Source: Cerrena zonata
Lineage: Eukaryota; Basidiomycota; Agaricomycetes; Polyporales; Cerrenaceae
Reading direction: 5' to 3'
Length of the DNA: 64,000 nt
NCBI GenBank assembly: GCA_038087015.1
Contig: JASBNA010000001.1
Coordinates: 2,666,001-2,730,000 of the forward strand
Made by a program: the position numbers and the translations under genes. Positions 12,485 to 25,200 of the stretch are shown piece by piece. Each line of letters opens with the position of its first letter. Positions within the stretch are counted from its first letter, which is position 1. The notes below the pieces were generated by a model. It was not told where the DNA came from and made no database searches. It saw only the letters and a list, made by a program, of their open reading frames with translations.

Positions 12485-15400
12485 TCATGAGTTTTGCTCC
12501 AGATGAGTGTCATGACCGTTAACCAAACCGGAACCCAACGCCTGCCTCAAGAGCAACTCAACATGCTCTCGATCCTCGCTCAACTTCCTCATCTCCTCTC
12601 TCCATCGTGATTCACGTTTTTCGTAAATCGAGCCCATAGCACCCAGACTGGCAAGAGCGGTCGTCAAAGCCTGACGTAAATCTTCTTCGCGACTTTCGCC
12701 TGCTAATGTACTTCCACTTCCACTTGGGGAGCCGTTGCTGGCGTTGGAGAGTTTGTCCAAGAGTGAGGTTCGGTCGGTTCGAGAGACTTTTCGTTGAGCG
12801 GCAATTTGACTGAAGGATCCCTTGAGACGACCCATAGCCTTTGAACTAGAGAGAGCCGCGTCCCGACGAAGTGATCGAGAGGTGAGATAATGTAACTTGT
12901 CGGAATGAGATGGAGCAGCGAGAAGAATCATTGTAGAATCAGTTTCTCGATCCAAAGATTGGAACTATATAAGAGATGTCGCTTAAGTTCCTAACGCAGC
13001 GAAACAAGAACTAAGAAACTTACCGCTTGTGCAAGAGTGTCCCATCTCGTCTCCCACCTCCTTCGTCTCTTATCCGTTCTCTGAATGAACGTCGGATGAT
13101 ATTCCAGCTGCAACAAATCCTCTTCCTCATCTTCATTCTCATCCACCCAATCCCCATCCTCCTCTTCCTCTTCCACCTCAATCGCATCCTTCGTCCACTT
13201 CGTCTCATTCGGCATATACTGTGCCACAAGTAAATCCTCCCCTGCAGTCTCTTCCCCAGAACCCGAAGACGGTTCCGGAGAAGTATCTCTAGGCTGAGTA
13301 CTTTCCACTCTCGGGGGAGGTTTCACTCTCCGCCGTGGTGGATTAACCTGGTTTCGAAGTCCCGAACTTTCCTTTCGACGCGCAGTACGACCTCCACGTA
13401 AAGGAGGCATAGGGAGCGGAAGTGGTTCATGGCTAGGACTAGAACGCATACTCATATTGGAGTCTCCCGGTCGTGCAGCCTGGTGTACAAATGCCCATGG
13501 ATTGTAGTTTGTACCGGGATAAGGTGTGGATGTGGGTGAGAAAGCAGACTCGGAGGGCGAACCCAGGCCATTATTCAATGCGTAGATTTGCATCTGTAAG
13601 GCCAGTTGCTCTCTGACCACTGATGGGTTCATATTCGGATCGAAACTGGAAGAAGGAGCCTGAGTAGCAGAGACTGCAGTTCGACGAATATGTCCAAAGG
13701 GGTACGGGTACGGCGAACCGACCTGACGAGACTCCATCACACTCGGCGTAGCTGAGATAGCTGGAGAAGGAGAAGGAGCAGCGGTTTGGGAGTGAGGAGT
13801 AGGAGGGATCGGAGCACCCGGACGCATTCTAGGAGACTGTAAGAAAGATTGGAGATACGAGGACGTTGGGTTATCGAGGGAACTGTGCAATTCGTCTAAG
13901 CCAGGTAGATGGCTGGGGAGACTGCTGGAGCCATAATGGATGTATTGCTGCTCTGCGATGTGGTTGACACCGTTTTGACGAGCCGAAGCAATGTACTGTT
14001 GTTGCTGGATTTGCTCTTGGTGTGTCTGGCGGTACTGCTGAGGTTGAGGAGCGGCTTGGACCTGTGGTGGAGATCGGGAAGGTTGAACCTGACGAGAACC
14101 GTTCTGTTGAATATCCTGACTACCACGTAAGCTTTGAATGGTCGAGTTTTCGAACATGGCAGGGTCGAAACCACGCATACCAAGCTGGTCGGTGGTCCCT
14201 GCACGAGGTTTCGCCCGAATCGTCCTCTGGCTATCACCGTTCGCAGGGTACGTATTGGCGTACGGAGGCCGCTCAGGCAAACTCGTCGATGGAGATCGAG
14301 GCGTAAAACCGGAACTATCATCCTCGCTTTGACTCTGGTGATGATTATCGTCAGCTTCATCGTTAAGCGTTACATCGTCTTCGTCATGGTCGTCGTATCG
14401 TCCGTTTTCAGCATAAATATCAGGTGAAGGAGTTGGAGATGTGTGTCGTGAGTAATCATGTTTGTTATTATCGAGATGTTCATGACCGACGTCTTCCTCC
14501 GGTTCTTCCTGAACCGGGAGGGACCTATCGGGTGGGCGGTTGTGTATGGGTGGGGAAAGCTTATTAGGGTTCGGTGGAGTATCCCGAGGAGAGCCCACGT
14601 CTACGGAGTTAGGAGGTGGTGGTTTCCGAGAAACAGGTCCAGTTGGACTCTGCTGTGAAGGATAAGCGTCAGGGATGTATTGCGTATACTGGGCGGTACG
14701 TTCATTCGGAGAAGCCATAGGACTCTGGTACTGCGGAGAACCACGAAAGTCGGATGGTCGCTCCTGACCCCGTCCTTGAGGATCTGCCAACGGGGACGTG
14801 ATGGAAGACACAGTCTGAGAACGCTCACGGGTCTTGGGGCTTTCTCTTGAATTTGAACCATCACGATCCTTGTCCCGAATGCGTTCCTTGGGGCTGGACC
14901 TGTCGATTACGCGTATACGCTCAACTGCCAGGTCTCTAACGCCGACTGCATGATGAAGTTGGAGGTGGCTCGAAGCGGCTCCACCAGCGTAGGCAACACC
15001 AGAGGTACCTGACATTTGACCCTTCAATTGGTCGGCTCGTTCGATATCGGCTGCAAGTTCTGGTGTCATTTCCCATTTGTCGTCAGTAGGTTGATAATTC
15101 GTGAGGAATGGTGGAGGGGGAACACGGGGGATCGGCCTAGTCACAATAGGTTGACTATGAGTATGAAGTAATGGAGGAGGAGAGCTCAACCTTTGAGGGC
15201 TGCGATCTCGTCCATTCGGTGCCCCGTTAATAACTTTCCCTGTGGTTGGAGATATACGAGACGTAGGGAGGTGGTGTCCTACGAGATTGGTGAGAAGAGT
15301 TCGAAGTAGTCGGACTAGGTTGTTGGTTTTGTGGAACAGCTGAAGCCAAAATCTGGCTGACTGATGGCACAATAGGCATCGAGTGAGACTTCGCTGCTCG

Positions 15401-15822
15401 CTGCCGCTCACGAAAGGAAGGCGAAGGCGAAGCCTCGCGGGGGACGGTAGACTGTTGCATCGGCCCTATTAGAGATAAAGAAGACCGGTCAGTTCTCGGG
15501 AGTCGGTAACAAAGGTAGAGAGGATAGGAAGCAGAGCTTGGAATAAGCCCTAGCTTAAGAGGCTTTGAGATCAAGGGGGATCATCCTTCGCACGTCTTAA
15601 ACGTAACAAGGTTGAGCAAATCCAATGTCCGTGATAGAAATGAACAGAATCAGATACGAAGATCTGGGAGAGTAAGCTCTGACAACTGCACTTGGAACGT
15701 GCCTCCGCCTCAACCGAAAGAACAATAACAGCAATCACAAGACGAGTAATACGGCACAGTAACGTACCTTGTAAGTTGATAGACACTGGTTTTCGGTTGC
15801 GAACGGGGGATTGACTAGCCAT
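12485..15822 (-). CDS. Large disordered protein with conserved basic C-terminal block, unknown function
   Basis: Roughly 1,000 aa. The start is taken as ATG 15820-15822 (MASQSPVRNRKPVSINLQG), followed by an intron of about 300 nt to 15470. The middle 700 residues are Pro/Ser/Gln/Asp-rich and largely disordered. Two blocks look ordered: LTNYQPTDDKWEMTPELAAD near residue 125, and a C-terminal block reading TDKRRRRWETRWDTLAQA, then (after an intron, 13020-12961) LDRETDSTMILLAAPSHSDK and LHYLTSRSLRRD. An acidic run (EVEEEEEDGDW) precedes the basic block, and a coiled-coil-like segment (about the last 65 residues) follows. Similar C-terminal blocks occur in other basidiomycete predicted proteins as I recall; no function is known to me. 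Near 15240-15290 the frame changes: either a 43-nt intron (GTAGGA...CACAG) or a one-base error. Confidence 0.75.
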
Positions 15823-16448
15823 AGCCTGTCTCGAGACAGAGATGGGGGAAGAGAGAATGGAGGAACGACGAAACGACAAAGAGCGTGGCTAGGAGAACGT
15901 GGACAGATACATATGTGATTTTCTGCCCGCCAAAGCCTTTGTACTCGCGTTTCCAACGTGGCCTGTATGAGAGACGGACAAGTTAATATCGGCCTACCGC
16001 TGCAGAACGCCCGGAGGGGAAGTCATTTGCCTCATGGCAGCCCTGAAAAACAAGCTGTCCATAGCGCTTTATCAGTCTCTGATGTTATCTCGCTTTTCCC
16101 AGTCGATTCTCTCGGTTCATGTGCGCGTATGATGTTGAGCAACCAGAGACGTAATTCCAAACAAAATCAGAGGCGGTTGCAGTGGTGGAGAACAAGGCAA
16201 GTTCGTTGCCACAGGCTAGCAGAATTGTTCGATCCTGCATGGGCGACTGATCGAATTCTCTACCAATGACGTTCCTTCCCAACCCGTACACCAGGCCAAC
16301 ACGATGTACAACCTGCCAAACTATTTCCAGAAAACAGGACGCTAGATACAATTACTACCATGGTCACCGGGCATACAATACAGTACGGGCCAAACAAGAA
16401 GACCGACAGCGGCGGCGTGAAACAAGCGAGGAATTAAATACTGCTGCA
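15823..16448. other. Intergenic: promoter of the disordered protein and 3' flank of RFC1
   Basis: About 625 bases. Short frames on both strands (15958-16269, 16266-16643, 16085-16351) have no recognisable content. The part nearest 15823 is the 5' leader of the disordered protein. Nothing else was seen. Confidence 0.4.
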
Positions 16449-19400
16449 CTACATCATCTTTTTCGCCCCGCCCTTTCCCTTTGCAGTAGCCACTATCTTT
16501 CTGTTCGTAGGCTTTGCGACCTTTTTGACCTTCGGGGCTTTGATAAGACTGTCTTTGCTCAAGTCATCATCATCCTTCTTCGCATCATCCTGGACATCTT
16601 CCACTTCGTCGTCCACCTATCCGGAAGTCGTGTGAACAGCTGAAACATGTGCAACCTGGCAGGAAACTCACCTCGTATGCCTCTTCGAGGTCAGGCGCAG
16701 GGCCGGCAGCAGCGATTTTCTTTGCAGCCTTGCCTAGATCATCTGCTCTGTGGAACGCGATGGGATGGTCTTTGGCATTGTATCTTGTCACCAAAAATAG
16801 GTTAATAACTCATTTCAGTCCGACCCTTGATTGCTTACTTTTTGGTGAGAGCTGTCTTGGTGGCCGGAGATATCTTCTTGAGCACAAGGTCATCCTTAAG
16901 GTCGCCGACGCCAAGCTCGATCGCAGTATCCCAATCATCACGATTGAGGAAATAGTCGTCAAGTCTCTCAATGACGTCGTCAACGGCGCTCTGTGATACC
17001 GATTGTGAGTTTTATCATAACAAGCGGTGACAAGGAAGATACTTACAGCTCCATTGTCCATTAGCGGTTTCACGATGTGCGTAAACAGCGTCGGAACATA
17101 GGACTGTCGGAGTTCATTCTTGTCTCCGGAAACCTTCAGACGAACTCGAGCTTGCATGTCGATCAGTTGACGATTCAACTTGTTCTGTTTCGAATTCTGA
17201 CCGAGCCATCTATAGAATTCGTGTTTTAGTGGGGATACTCTTCTTGAAGACGAAGAAGACTTGCTGAGGGAATGAAATTGGATTAGGGCTCCCATACCCA
17301 CCGCCCATACCATACAAGAAAGACGCAGGTCTGACAGTAGAACATACGGCATGTAACGGCATAAGCGACCAGTGTTGCTCCGGACTAATGTTATCATATC
17401 ACTTCAATACTTGTGACGAGGAGAGAAGGATGAAAGAAAATTTGCATACCCATGGATTAACGCGTCGACCAAGTCTCCGTCCGAGATTGACGAAGCAGCT
17501 TTATACATTAATTGTAAATGCCGCAACGACTTCTCTGGACCTGAGTCATTCTTTAACTTCGATGGTTCCGTTTTAAGATAGTTCTCCTGTGAAGTGGTTC
17601 GTATCACATTTGGGGAGAATTAATAAGTACTGCTCCGTTAGGTGTTCTGAATAATCCACGAACCTGCATGAACAACGGCATAAAACTGTGATCGTGGAAA
17701 TAAAGCTCCATCTTCTCATTGAGGGTCTCGCGAGCAGTCTGGGAAAACAAATAGGGCCCGAGCATCTTGAATGTGACATCAAAGGGTGTCAAAATGGATC
17801 CCTTCTCATTCATCTTTGCTCTAATACAAGCATTAGAGTTCCGACTTAGATAAGGGCGGACGAAGCAGAGAAACGTACAGGGTCTTGCCTTCGTCGAAGT
17901 CCATTGTATTGCTGGAAAGTTTCCATGTAGACAACATGTTCAGAACTTGCCGAATATCCGATTGGGCACCCTGAACTAGTTGATCTAGCACATTCGCGGG
18001 AACTTTCAGTTTTTCCCTGAGGGACATCAGATTCTCGAAGTCGTGACAATCAAAGCTTGGACTTACTTGAAAGCAATGGTCAACATCCTTGATCGGATTG
18101 CTGCGGCATCCGGTCTTGAAAAAGAACGACGTTAGACTAATACGATAGCAAGGCGGCTTTTATTTACCTTCTAAATGAAAGATTGTACGCCGTGTTTACG
18201 AGCGACTTCAGTTTCTGCGAGCCTTTGTCATTGGCGATACAAATTATCGGGACCTAGACCTCTATTAGCTCTAGAATTAAGTGACTCGCACATGAATCAC
18301 AAGAATACCTTCGTCTTCTTGATTAAGGCTACAAGGGCGGTTACACCCCCACGGTCACCAGCAGACATCCCATCGACTTCATCCATGATTAAACAAGTTC
18401 GGTCTGTGATACCAATGCCGGCGACATTTGTTCCCTTGAAGTGAATGAGACATGAATAATCCAAGGAACAGCATGATAACTCACTTCGCCTCCATGCATC
18501 CACCCGTCCAACGATGTGTTGTTGATATTGGTACTACTCTGTGAGTTTGTCGTTATTATTATTGAATCTTTCGAGTCAACCGCAGGCATACCTCTACCAG
18601 TTTCTTACTCCGAGCATCACTTGCGTTAAGTTCAATCGGTGTGAAACCCGCGAGTTTAGCGCATAAGTGTGCACTCGTTGTTTTCCCAATGCCAGGAGGC
18701 CCTGAGACTAGAACAGCTCGGAATACATTCATTCCAGCCTTTCCAGGCTTCTTGAAACCGGATTTGACACTAGCAGGCCTGAAGATAGATCTATTAATTT
18801 CCGTTTGAAGCCAAGGGCAAGGAGGTAATACCAATCTTGCAACCACTGGAGCAGCTTCTCGACTTGACCCTTGTTGCCGCAAATTTCTTTCAACGCTTGA
18901 GGGGCGTAGCGATCAGTCCACAATTGCATCGAGGGATCACTGTAATCGAGTCAGGTAAATAAAAAGTGAGAGATATCAGTTTCCTACGGTGCAGAGTTGG
19001 AATTAGATGTCGTTTGTTGTTCTCTTCGATCTAATTCTTTGGCCGCCTGCTTGATAGCATCCTGCTCCTTGGCAATCTTCTTCTGTAATTTCTCATCGTT
19101 CTGGTCAGGTTCACGAGTAGCAATGAGATTCAAGAAGCCGTCTTCGTCTAGTGTGTTCAACTTGTTCTTCTTGATCAAGGCAAGTTTACTAGGTCCTGCA
19201 TCCTGCCCTACTACAACATATGAAGTACGAGAAGATGGTTGACCAGTTACTCGTCTAGATAATTAGGTTAGAGGTATGCAGGATTTATTTATTTATTGCG
19301 TACCCTCCGTATCGTTTGGCGAGTTCAATAGCTTCCTCGCGAGAGAAAGCTGTGAGCTCGCCCGTGAATACAAACGTCAAACCTGCCAGACAATTGGGGT

Positions 19401-20430
19401 CCTTCGGCGGAGGCACCTGCTTAGAACCTGGTGCTGAGGGTCCTCCGGCAATTCTGGCAGCTTTAGCAGCCCAACTGCAAATTTCAATTTCGTGTGTTAT
19501 GAACAAGGAAAGGTGCTTGTTGATCACAGACCACGTACTTGGACTTCGGTTTAGGTTTAGCTTCAGGTTCAGGTACATCCTCTTCGCCGGATTCTTCAAC
19601 AACCGCTTTCTTGGTTGTGGATGGTTTAGCTGTCGTCTTTGATGTGCTCGCCTTGGGGGGTTTCGGTTTCTCTTTCGACCTGGAAGAACTCTTAGAGGGC
19701 TTGGGCTGAACATCTTCATCATCAGTATCGACAATAAAGTCATCGTCATCCTTTTTGTTGACTTTCCGCACCACCTTACGAGGGGAAGATGGGGCAGAGG
19801 GCTTGGTCTTAGGGGCAGGTTTTGGCTTGGAGGGGGCAACAGCTACTTTCTTTCTCGGCGGTGGAGATACCTCTTCCTCGTCTTCATCGCTGGAGATCAA
19901 AACAGCTGGCTTCTTACGCTTCTTTACAGGAAGAGGAGAGTCAGCCATCGCCTTTTCGCTCCTTTCCTATGATAGCATGAGATAATTAGCAGTACTCTAT
20001 AAATTCTTCGTACCTCTTTCTTAGGAGAACGGCTATATCGCAGTGGGTTAATGATCTGATATCCGTTATAGTCTATCGACGTACCTGGGCCCGGCCTGTT
20101 TGATTGGTTTTCTGAAGGGAATATTAGCCAGTTCGGACAAAGTTATACATATTTACGCACTTAGGCTGCTCATCGTCGCCTGTCAAATAATTAAACCAAG
20201 TAGACCAGTAAGTGAAGGTCACACGTACTAATCTCGATAGCATTTGTTTTCGCAGCCCCGCCTTTGACGGGCTATATGTACTATCTGAATATCACACGCA
20301 CGATTGTAGCTTTATGTGTACACACCTTTGGGTTAGAGCTGGAAGGTGTTGAACTTGGGCGACCGAAGAAGCCTCTGATATCTTTACTTTGGGTCTTAGC
20401 CACAGGTTTAGACTTGGCCGGGGGCGCCAT
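16449..20430 (-). CDS. RFC1: Replication factor C large subunit (Rfc1)
   Basis: Largest subunit of the clamp loader that opens PCNA and loads it at primer-template junctions. The first exon from ATG 20430 encodes [14 protein letters not shown] followed by [12 protein letters not shown], a PCNA-interacting (PIP-type) motif like those at the N-terminus of yeast and human Rfc1. Next come a charged Lys/Asp linker ([20 protein letters not shown]) and a BRCT domain ([35 protein letters not shown]). The AAA+ core follows: [18 protein letters not shown], Walker [28 protein letters not shown], and Walker [18 protein letters not shown]. The C-terminal RFC1 domain ends in a basic tail [10 protein letters not shown] (stop 16449-16451). 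Many short introns. Domain order and motifs match the family fully. Confidence 0.95.
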
Positions 20431-20892
20431 ATTCAAGAATTTTGAATAATCAAGAAAGAACAGGACAGAGTACTTCCGCAGCGAAAGGCGGATGGATGGA
20501 ATGAGTAATAAGACTGAGTCGCGAGTACGACGCGCTCAACAGTCAACGCGTCAGGGAGCGCGCGGGTAATGGGACACGATCCACGTGGAGATCACATGGT
20601 CTGAGATCGGGGAAGCGCTGAAGCAAGGGATTGGTGGAGGATATCGAGACATCCACCAAACGGCTCTCCGACAACCAATAATGTAAGTATGCCCCTACGA
20701 ATAATCTCTGTACCCCTTGGATCGCTTCAAATGGCCCCTCTGTGCATCCTCTCGAAGTTTTGGCAGTTTTCTGGCGACAAACGACCGATTTCTGGGCTGG
20801 ATGCACTGGGATCACTTTGGATGCACTTCCTTCCGCTTCTCGTACGGTCTTTCTGAGAACATACGCTCACATTCTCTCCTGCAGATTCCACA
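20431..20892. other. Divergent promoter region between RFC1 and RPL2
   Basis: About 460 bases between divergent start codons. The half nearest RPL2 (20740-20892) is pyrimidine-rich on the plus strand, as is usual upstream of fungal ribosomal-protein genes. A short plus-strand frame at 20717-20905 is not coding on present evidence. Confidence 0.45.
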
Positions 20893-21880
20893 ATGGGTAG
20901 GGTAATCAGGGCACAAAGGCGCTCCCACGCAATCGTATGTTAAACTTGACAATCGGAAAAGAATGCAGAAGTATTGACTTGTATCCTAGTTCAAAGCGCA
21001 CACCCACCACAACAAGTCCCCTGCCCAATTCCGCCCCCTCGATTACGCTGAACGCAATGGATACGTCAAGGGTATCGTAAAGGAAATCATTCACGACGCC
21101 GGCCGGTTCGCATCATTCAAAATCTCCATTTCTGAACTCAGACTAATCGTACAGCTTACAGTGGTGCTCCTCTCGCCCGCGTCGTCTTCCGTGATCCCTA
21201 CCGCTACAAGCTCCGCAAGGAGACTTTCATCGCCACTGAGGGTCTCCACACCGGTGCCTTCGTCTACTGTGGCAAGAAGGCTACCTTGAACGTTGGAAAC
21301 GTCCTCCCCGTTGCCCAATGCCCCGAAGGTACCATCGTCTGCAACATTGAAGAGAAGACTGGTGACCGTGGTGCTCTTGCCCGAACATCCGGAAACTACG
21401 CTACCGTCATTGGTCACTCGCCAGATGACAACAAGACTCGTCTTCGTCTTCCCTCTGGTGCCAAGAAGACCATCTCTGGCTCGTGCCGTGCAACCGTCGG
21501 TATCGTCGCTGGTGGTGGACGTATTGACAAGCCCTTGCTCAAGGCTGGTCGTGCATTCCACAAGTACAAGGCCAAGCGTTACAAGTACGTTTTATTCTTG
21601 ACGTGGCTTGGTCCAGTATCTGACTTTTATTGTCAACAGCTGGCCCCGCACTCGTGGTGTTGCTATGAACCCGGTTGACCATCCTCACGGTGGTGGTAAC
21701 CACCAACATATTGGTAAGGCATCGACTATTGCCCGTTCTGCCGTCCCTGGTCAGAAAGTCGGTCTTATTGCCGCTCGTCGGGTACGTAATATTTGGATTT
21801 CGAACTTGAATGCTGTATGGCTAATAGCATTCTTCTAGACTGGTCTGTTGCGCGGTACTGTCAAGGTCAAGGAGGTATAA
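20893..21880 (+). CDS. RPL2: 60S ribosomal protein uL2 (L8/L2)
   Basis: Universal large-subunit protein at the peptidyl-transferase centre. The ATG at 20893 opens a 14-codon exon ([14 protein letters not shown]). An intron leads to [20 protein letters not shown] and [16 protein letters not shown], and a further short intron to [18 protein letters not shown]. The long exon carries [20 protein letters not shown] and [18 protein letters not shown]. After another intron comes the hallmark [20 protein letters not shown], containing the conserved functional histidine. The protein ends [13 protein letters not shown] (stop 21878-21880). About 255 aa, the usual length. Introns are concentrated near the 5' end, as in other fungal ribosomal-protein genes. 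Confidence 0.97.
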
Positions 21881-22211
21881 GGGTAGCACTGGTTGTGCAT
21901 CTGAGTCCTGTACGCTTTCTTCTCTTTACGACACGATCCACATATTCTGGCCCCAAAATTTTGTATGCGATGTTATATGTATACATGATGACCATGCTAT
22001 GCTGCAACAGATGTTGCGTTTTCTCAGCACAATACTGGCGCGAAATGTACAGCGTCTCTTTCTGCCTTGACGCACGGGAGCTCTAGAAGATCCCTGATAT
22101 TTGACAGATCCATCGATAGGCAGTGTACAAGTACATCGCTTATGCTATATATGTCTGTCCTTCTACACATGCTATCGAGATCATCCATTCTCTTTCTCTA
22201 ACCTCTGTTAC

Positions 22212-25200
22212 ATGGCACCCCCCGCTGTTTCCCCTTGGTCAGTATACGAAGAACATCTTGGCAATCGTGGCTACGGTAAACCACTTTGGCTGCCTGAACC
22301 CGATGCCGATGGTGGCCCACAAGTGGGAGATGTAGGGTACACACTGGAAGGCAAATTCATTCCTATTTTCAATGTCATTCATCCTAGACAAGGCCAACCC
22401 GCGATAAATGGGTTTGTGCCGCTTCAGTACAACGAAAAACTGCTGAGCATGCACAACGATGATTACTTGGATCCAATCCCGTATGTTGGTGGTCAGATAA
22501 AAGTCACCAAAATGGATGCAAGTGGAGGCGCTGGGGCGTACGTTTATCCCACTCATTCTATGAGATTTCACCTTAGTTCAACTTTTATATTAGGGGACCA
22601 GCCGGTGCCGGTGCCGGTTTCAAAATTTCGAATAACAAGCAGCAGGGGGCATTATTACTTCTCAAAGAAACAGGAGCTCTAGACAGAGTACTCCCTTCAC
22701 AGAGATTCGTCGACTACTTCAAAACTCATTACAAGAGCTGGTGGGACTGTATAAAACAAGAATTTGACAATGATGTGTTCAAGAAGGATGATATTATCCT
22801 GATAAGCGGTGCCATAAAGACTCCTACATGGTCCATGGCTTCTTTCATGGAAAAGGGAGTTGACTATGAACTCAGCTTTCAGGGTCAATTCGGACCTATT
22901 GCTCAAGCCGGTGCAGGATTCAGTCGCCAACATGAAACACACACATCGGCGACTACTCGGGATGGTCCAAAACATCGTTTGAACGATTACAAGCCTGGAG
23001 AACCCAAAGACCAGACAATATTCATCCACTACTACAAGGTCAAATTCCGATACATATTGCCAATGAAAGTCGTCGCTAGTGGCCAGGAGGGAGCAAGCGA
23101 GGATGGTAATCCTGATCAAGAACCAGATGCCGCCACTTCTCCCCAGGTAGAAGAGGTAGTAGAGCCCGAATACGTACCAGGACCGAGCACGGTATAAATT
23201 GACATCTGCATACCATCGACATCTGTTGCTAATTGATATCTCCAGAATACTGACCCTCTCGACACGGTACTTGATTATATCCTTGCTGTTCGTGTTCCAA
23301 ATATTAAACATTCCTTCATACACATGCTAATTACTTACGTTTATTTATTAGCAATCAGAAGATGCCGAGATGGCCATTACTAGTACAGGTGACATCTTGG
23401 AACTGTGCGGCGGTGTAAGTTATGACTTTGTATTATAGATACTGTACTGAGTGTACCCCGGTATACAGCCTACCAGGTGGCCCCAAAATATGAGGGAATT
23501 CCTCGAGATATTCCTACCTCGCGTAGAAACATCGGATTCAGAGGAGGAAGGTACTAAGGGTGAGACTTATGCGGTTTTGTACAGCCATCTGTGCAACCCT
23601 ACTAACACTACTCGTGTGATAGTTGCATACCTCTCAATCACCGATATGATTGTCCGCAAGAATGCACTTATATTTGCGGCAAATGAAGTCGAAGTCATCC
23701 CACCGCCTCAGCCAGCGCCACGTCCACCTACGCCAGCTGAAGAAGAAAAAGAGGGCGAAGAAGGAGCAGAGGGAGCAGTCGAAGCAGTTGAGACGGCCCA
23801 AGCAATCGAGGCAGTTGAAGCAGCCGAAGCAATCGAAGCAGTTGAAAGAGTTGAAAGGCTTGAAGGGAACGAACAGCTCGAAGGAGTTGAACAGCTTGAA
23901 GGTGCTGAACGACTCGGGGGTGCTGAGCAGCCTGAAGGGGCCGAGCAACCTGAAGGGGCCGAGCAGCTTGAAGGAGCAGAACGCCTCGAAAGGACCGAAC
24001 GCCTCGAAGGTGTTGAACGGCTTGAAGGGACCGAACGTCTCGAAGGCGTTGAACGACTTGAAGGAATCGAAAGGCTCGAAGGAATTGAAAGGCTTGAAGG
24101 AGTCGAAAGGCTTGAAGGGGTCGAAAGGCTCGAAGGAGGCCTGGGGGGCATCGGGCGCGAGTTCGCTACAGGTGGTCAAGACGATTCCGACGCTGAAGAG
24201 GATGATGAACCAAAAGCAGGACCTTCCCGATCACGACCTGGCGACGACCTCCCAATGGTTGCGCCAATAACAATGACCAAAGAAGTTCCCGAGAGTCTAC
24301 GAGGCGGTGGTCTTGTCCTTGGAAGGATACTGAAGGAAGGTGTTTCCACAGACTGGCCTCATCGAGTCTTCCTAGAGGATGCAGCTGAGGGCGGGGCGGT
24401 TTGTTCACTGGTGGTATCCCCAGATGCACGCTATGCCGCGGCTGGTTATGAGGATGGCTGTATCAGAGTGTGGAATATGGAAGTCATAGCCATGACGCAT
24501 AAACTGAGCGGTCATAATGAAGCTGTCTGGGGACTCGCCTGCTCTCCTGATGGCAATACGCTGTTGTCAGGAGGCGCAGATCATAATGGTATGCTTTGGG
24601 ACCTCCACAGAGCTTCCACCGAGGATGGCTACGAGCCCCTCCGATTGTGTGGCCACAATTACGACGTCTGGTCTGTTGCAATGTCTCCCAACGGTACCAC
24701 AGCTGCTACAGGAAGCGTCGACAACAAAGTCAAATTCTGGAACCCTGAGACAGGACAAAACTACGCCACCATGGCAGAAGCAACTGCCGTCGTTATCAGA
24801 ATCGAGTATTCGCCAGATGGAACCAAACTCGCTGCTGCTGCAGATTCGACAGGACACGTCTACGACGTCGCGACAGGTTCGTTACTTGCCTCTCTGAAAG
24901 GACATGACGGTGTTATTTGGACAATATCTTGGTCTCATGATGGTCGACGACTAATCACAGGATCAGAAGATCATACCGCACGTATCTGGGATGCTGAAAA
25001 CGGAGACGAGCTCGTCACCATCCGAGAACACACAGGCCCTGTATGGACTGCATCCTTCTCTCCAGATGACCAGGATGTAGCGACCGGATCCTACGATGCT
25101 GCCGTTGCAGTATGCAATTCATTGGATGGTACCAATCGCTACCTGTTCAAAGAGAGACCGTCCATCGTCAACGACGTCGTGTACTCTCCGGATGGACAGT

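Noticed and set aside
13896..14427. Open frames on both strands within the disordered protein
   Set aside because: Shadows of the compositionally biased coding sequence; no recognisable content.
23634..24270. Long open frames on the minus strand and in a second plus frame over the minisatellite
   Set aside because: An 18-bp repeat without stops opens several frames at once. Only the frame continuing into the WD40 region is supported.
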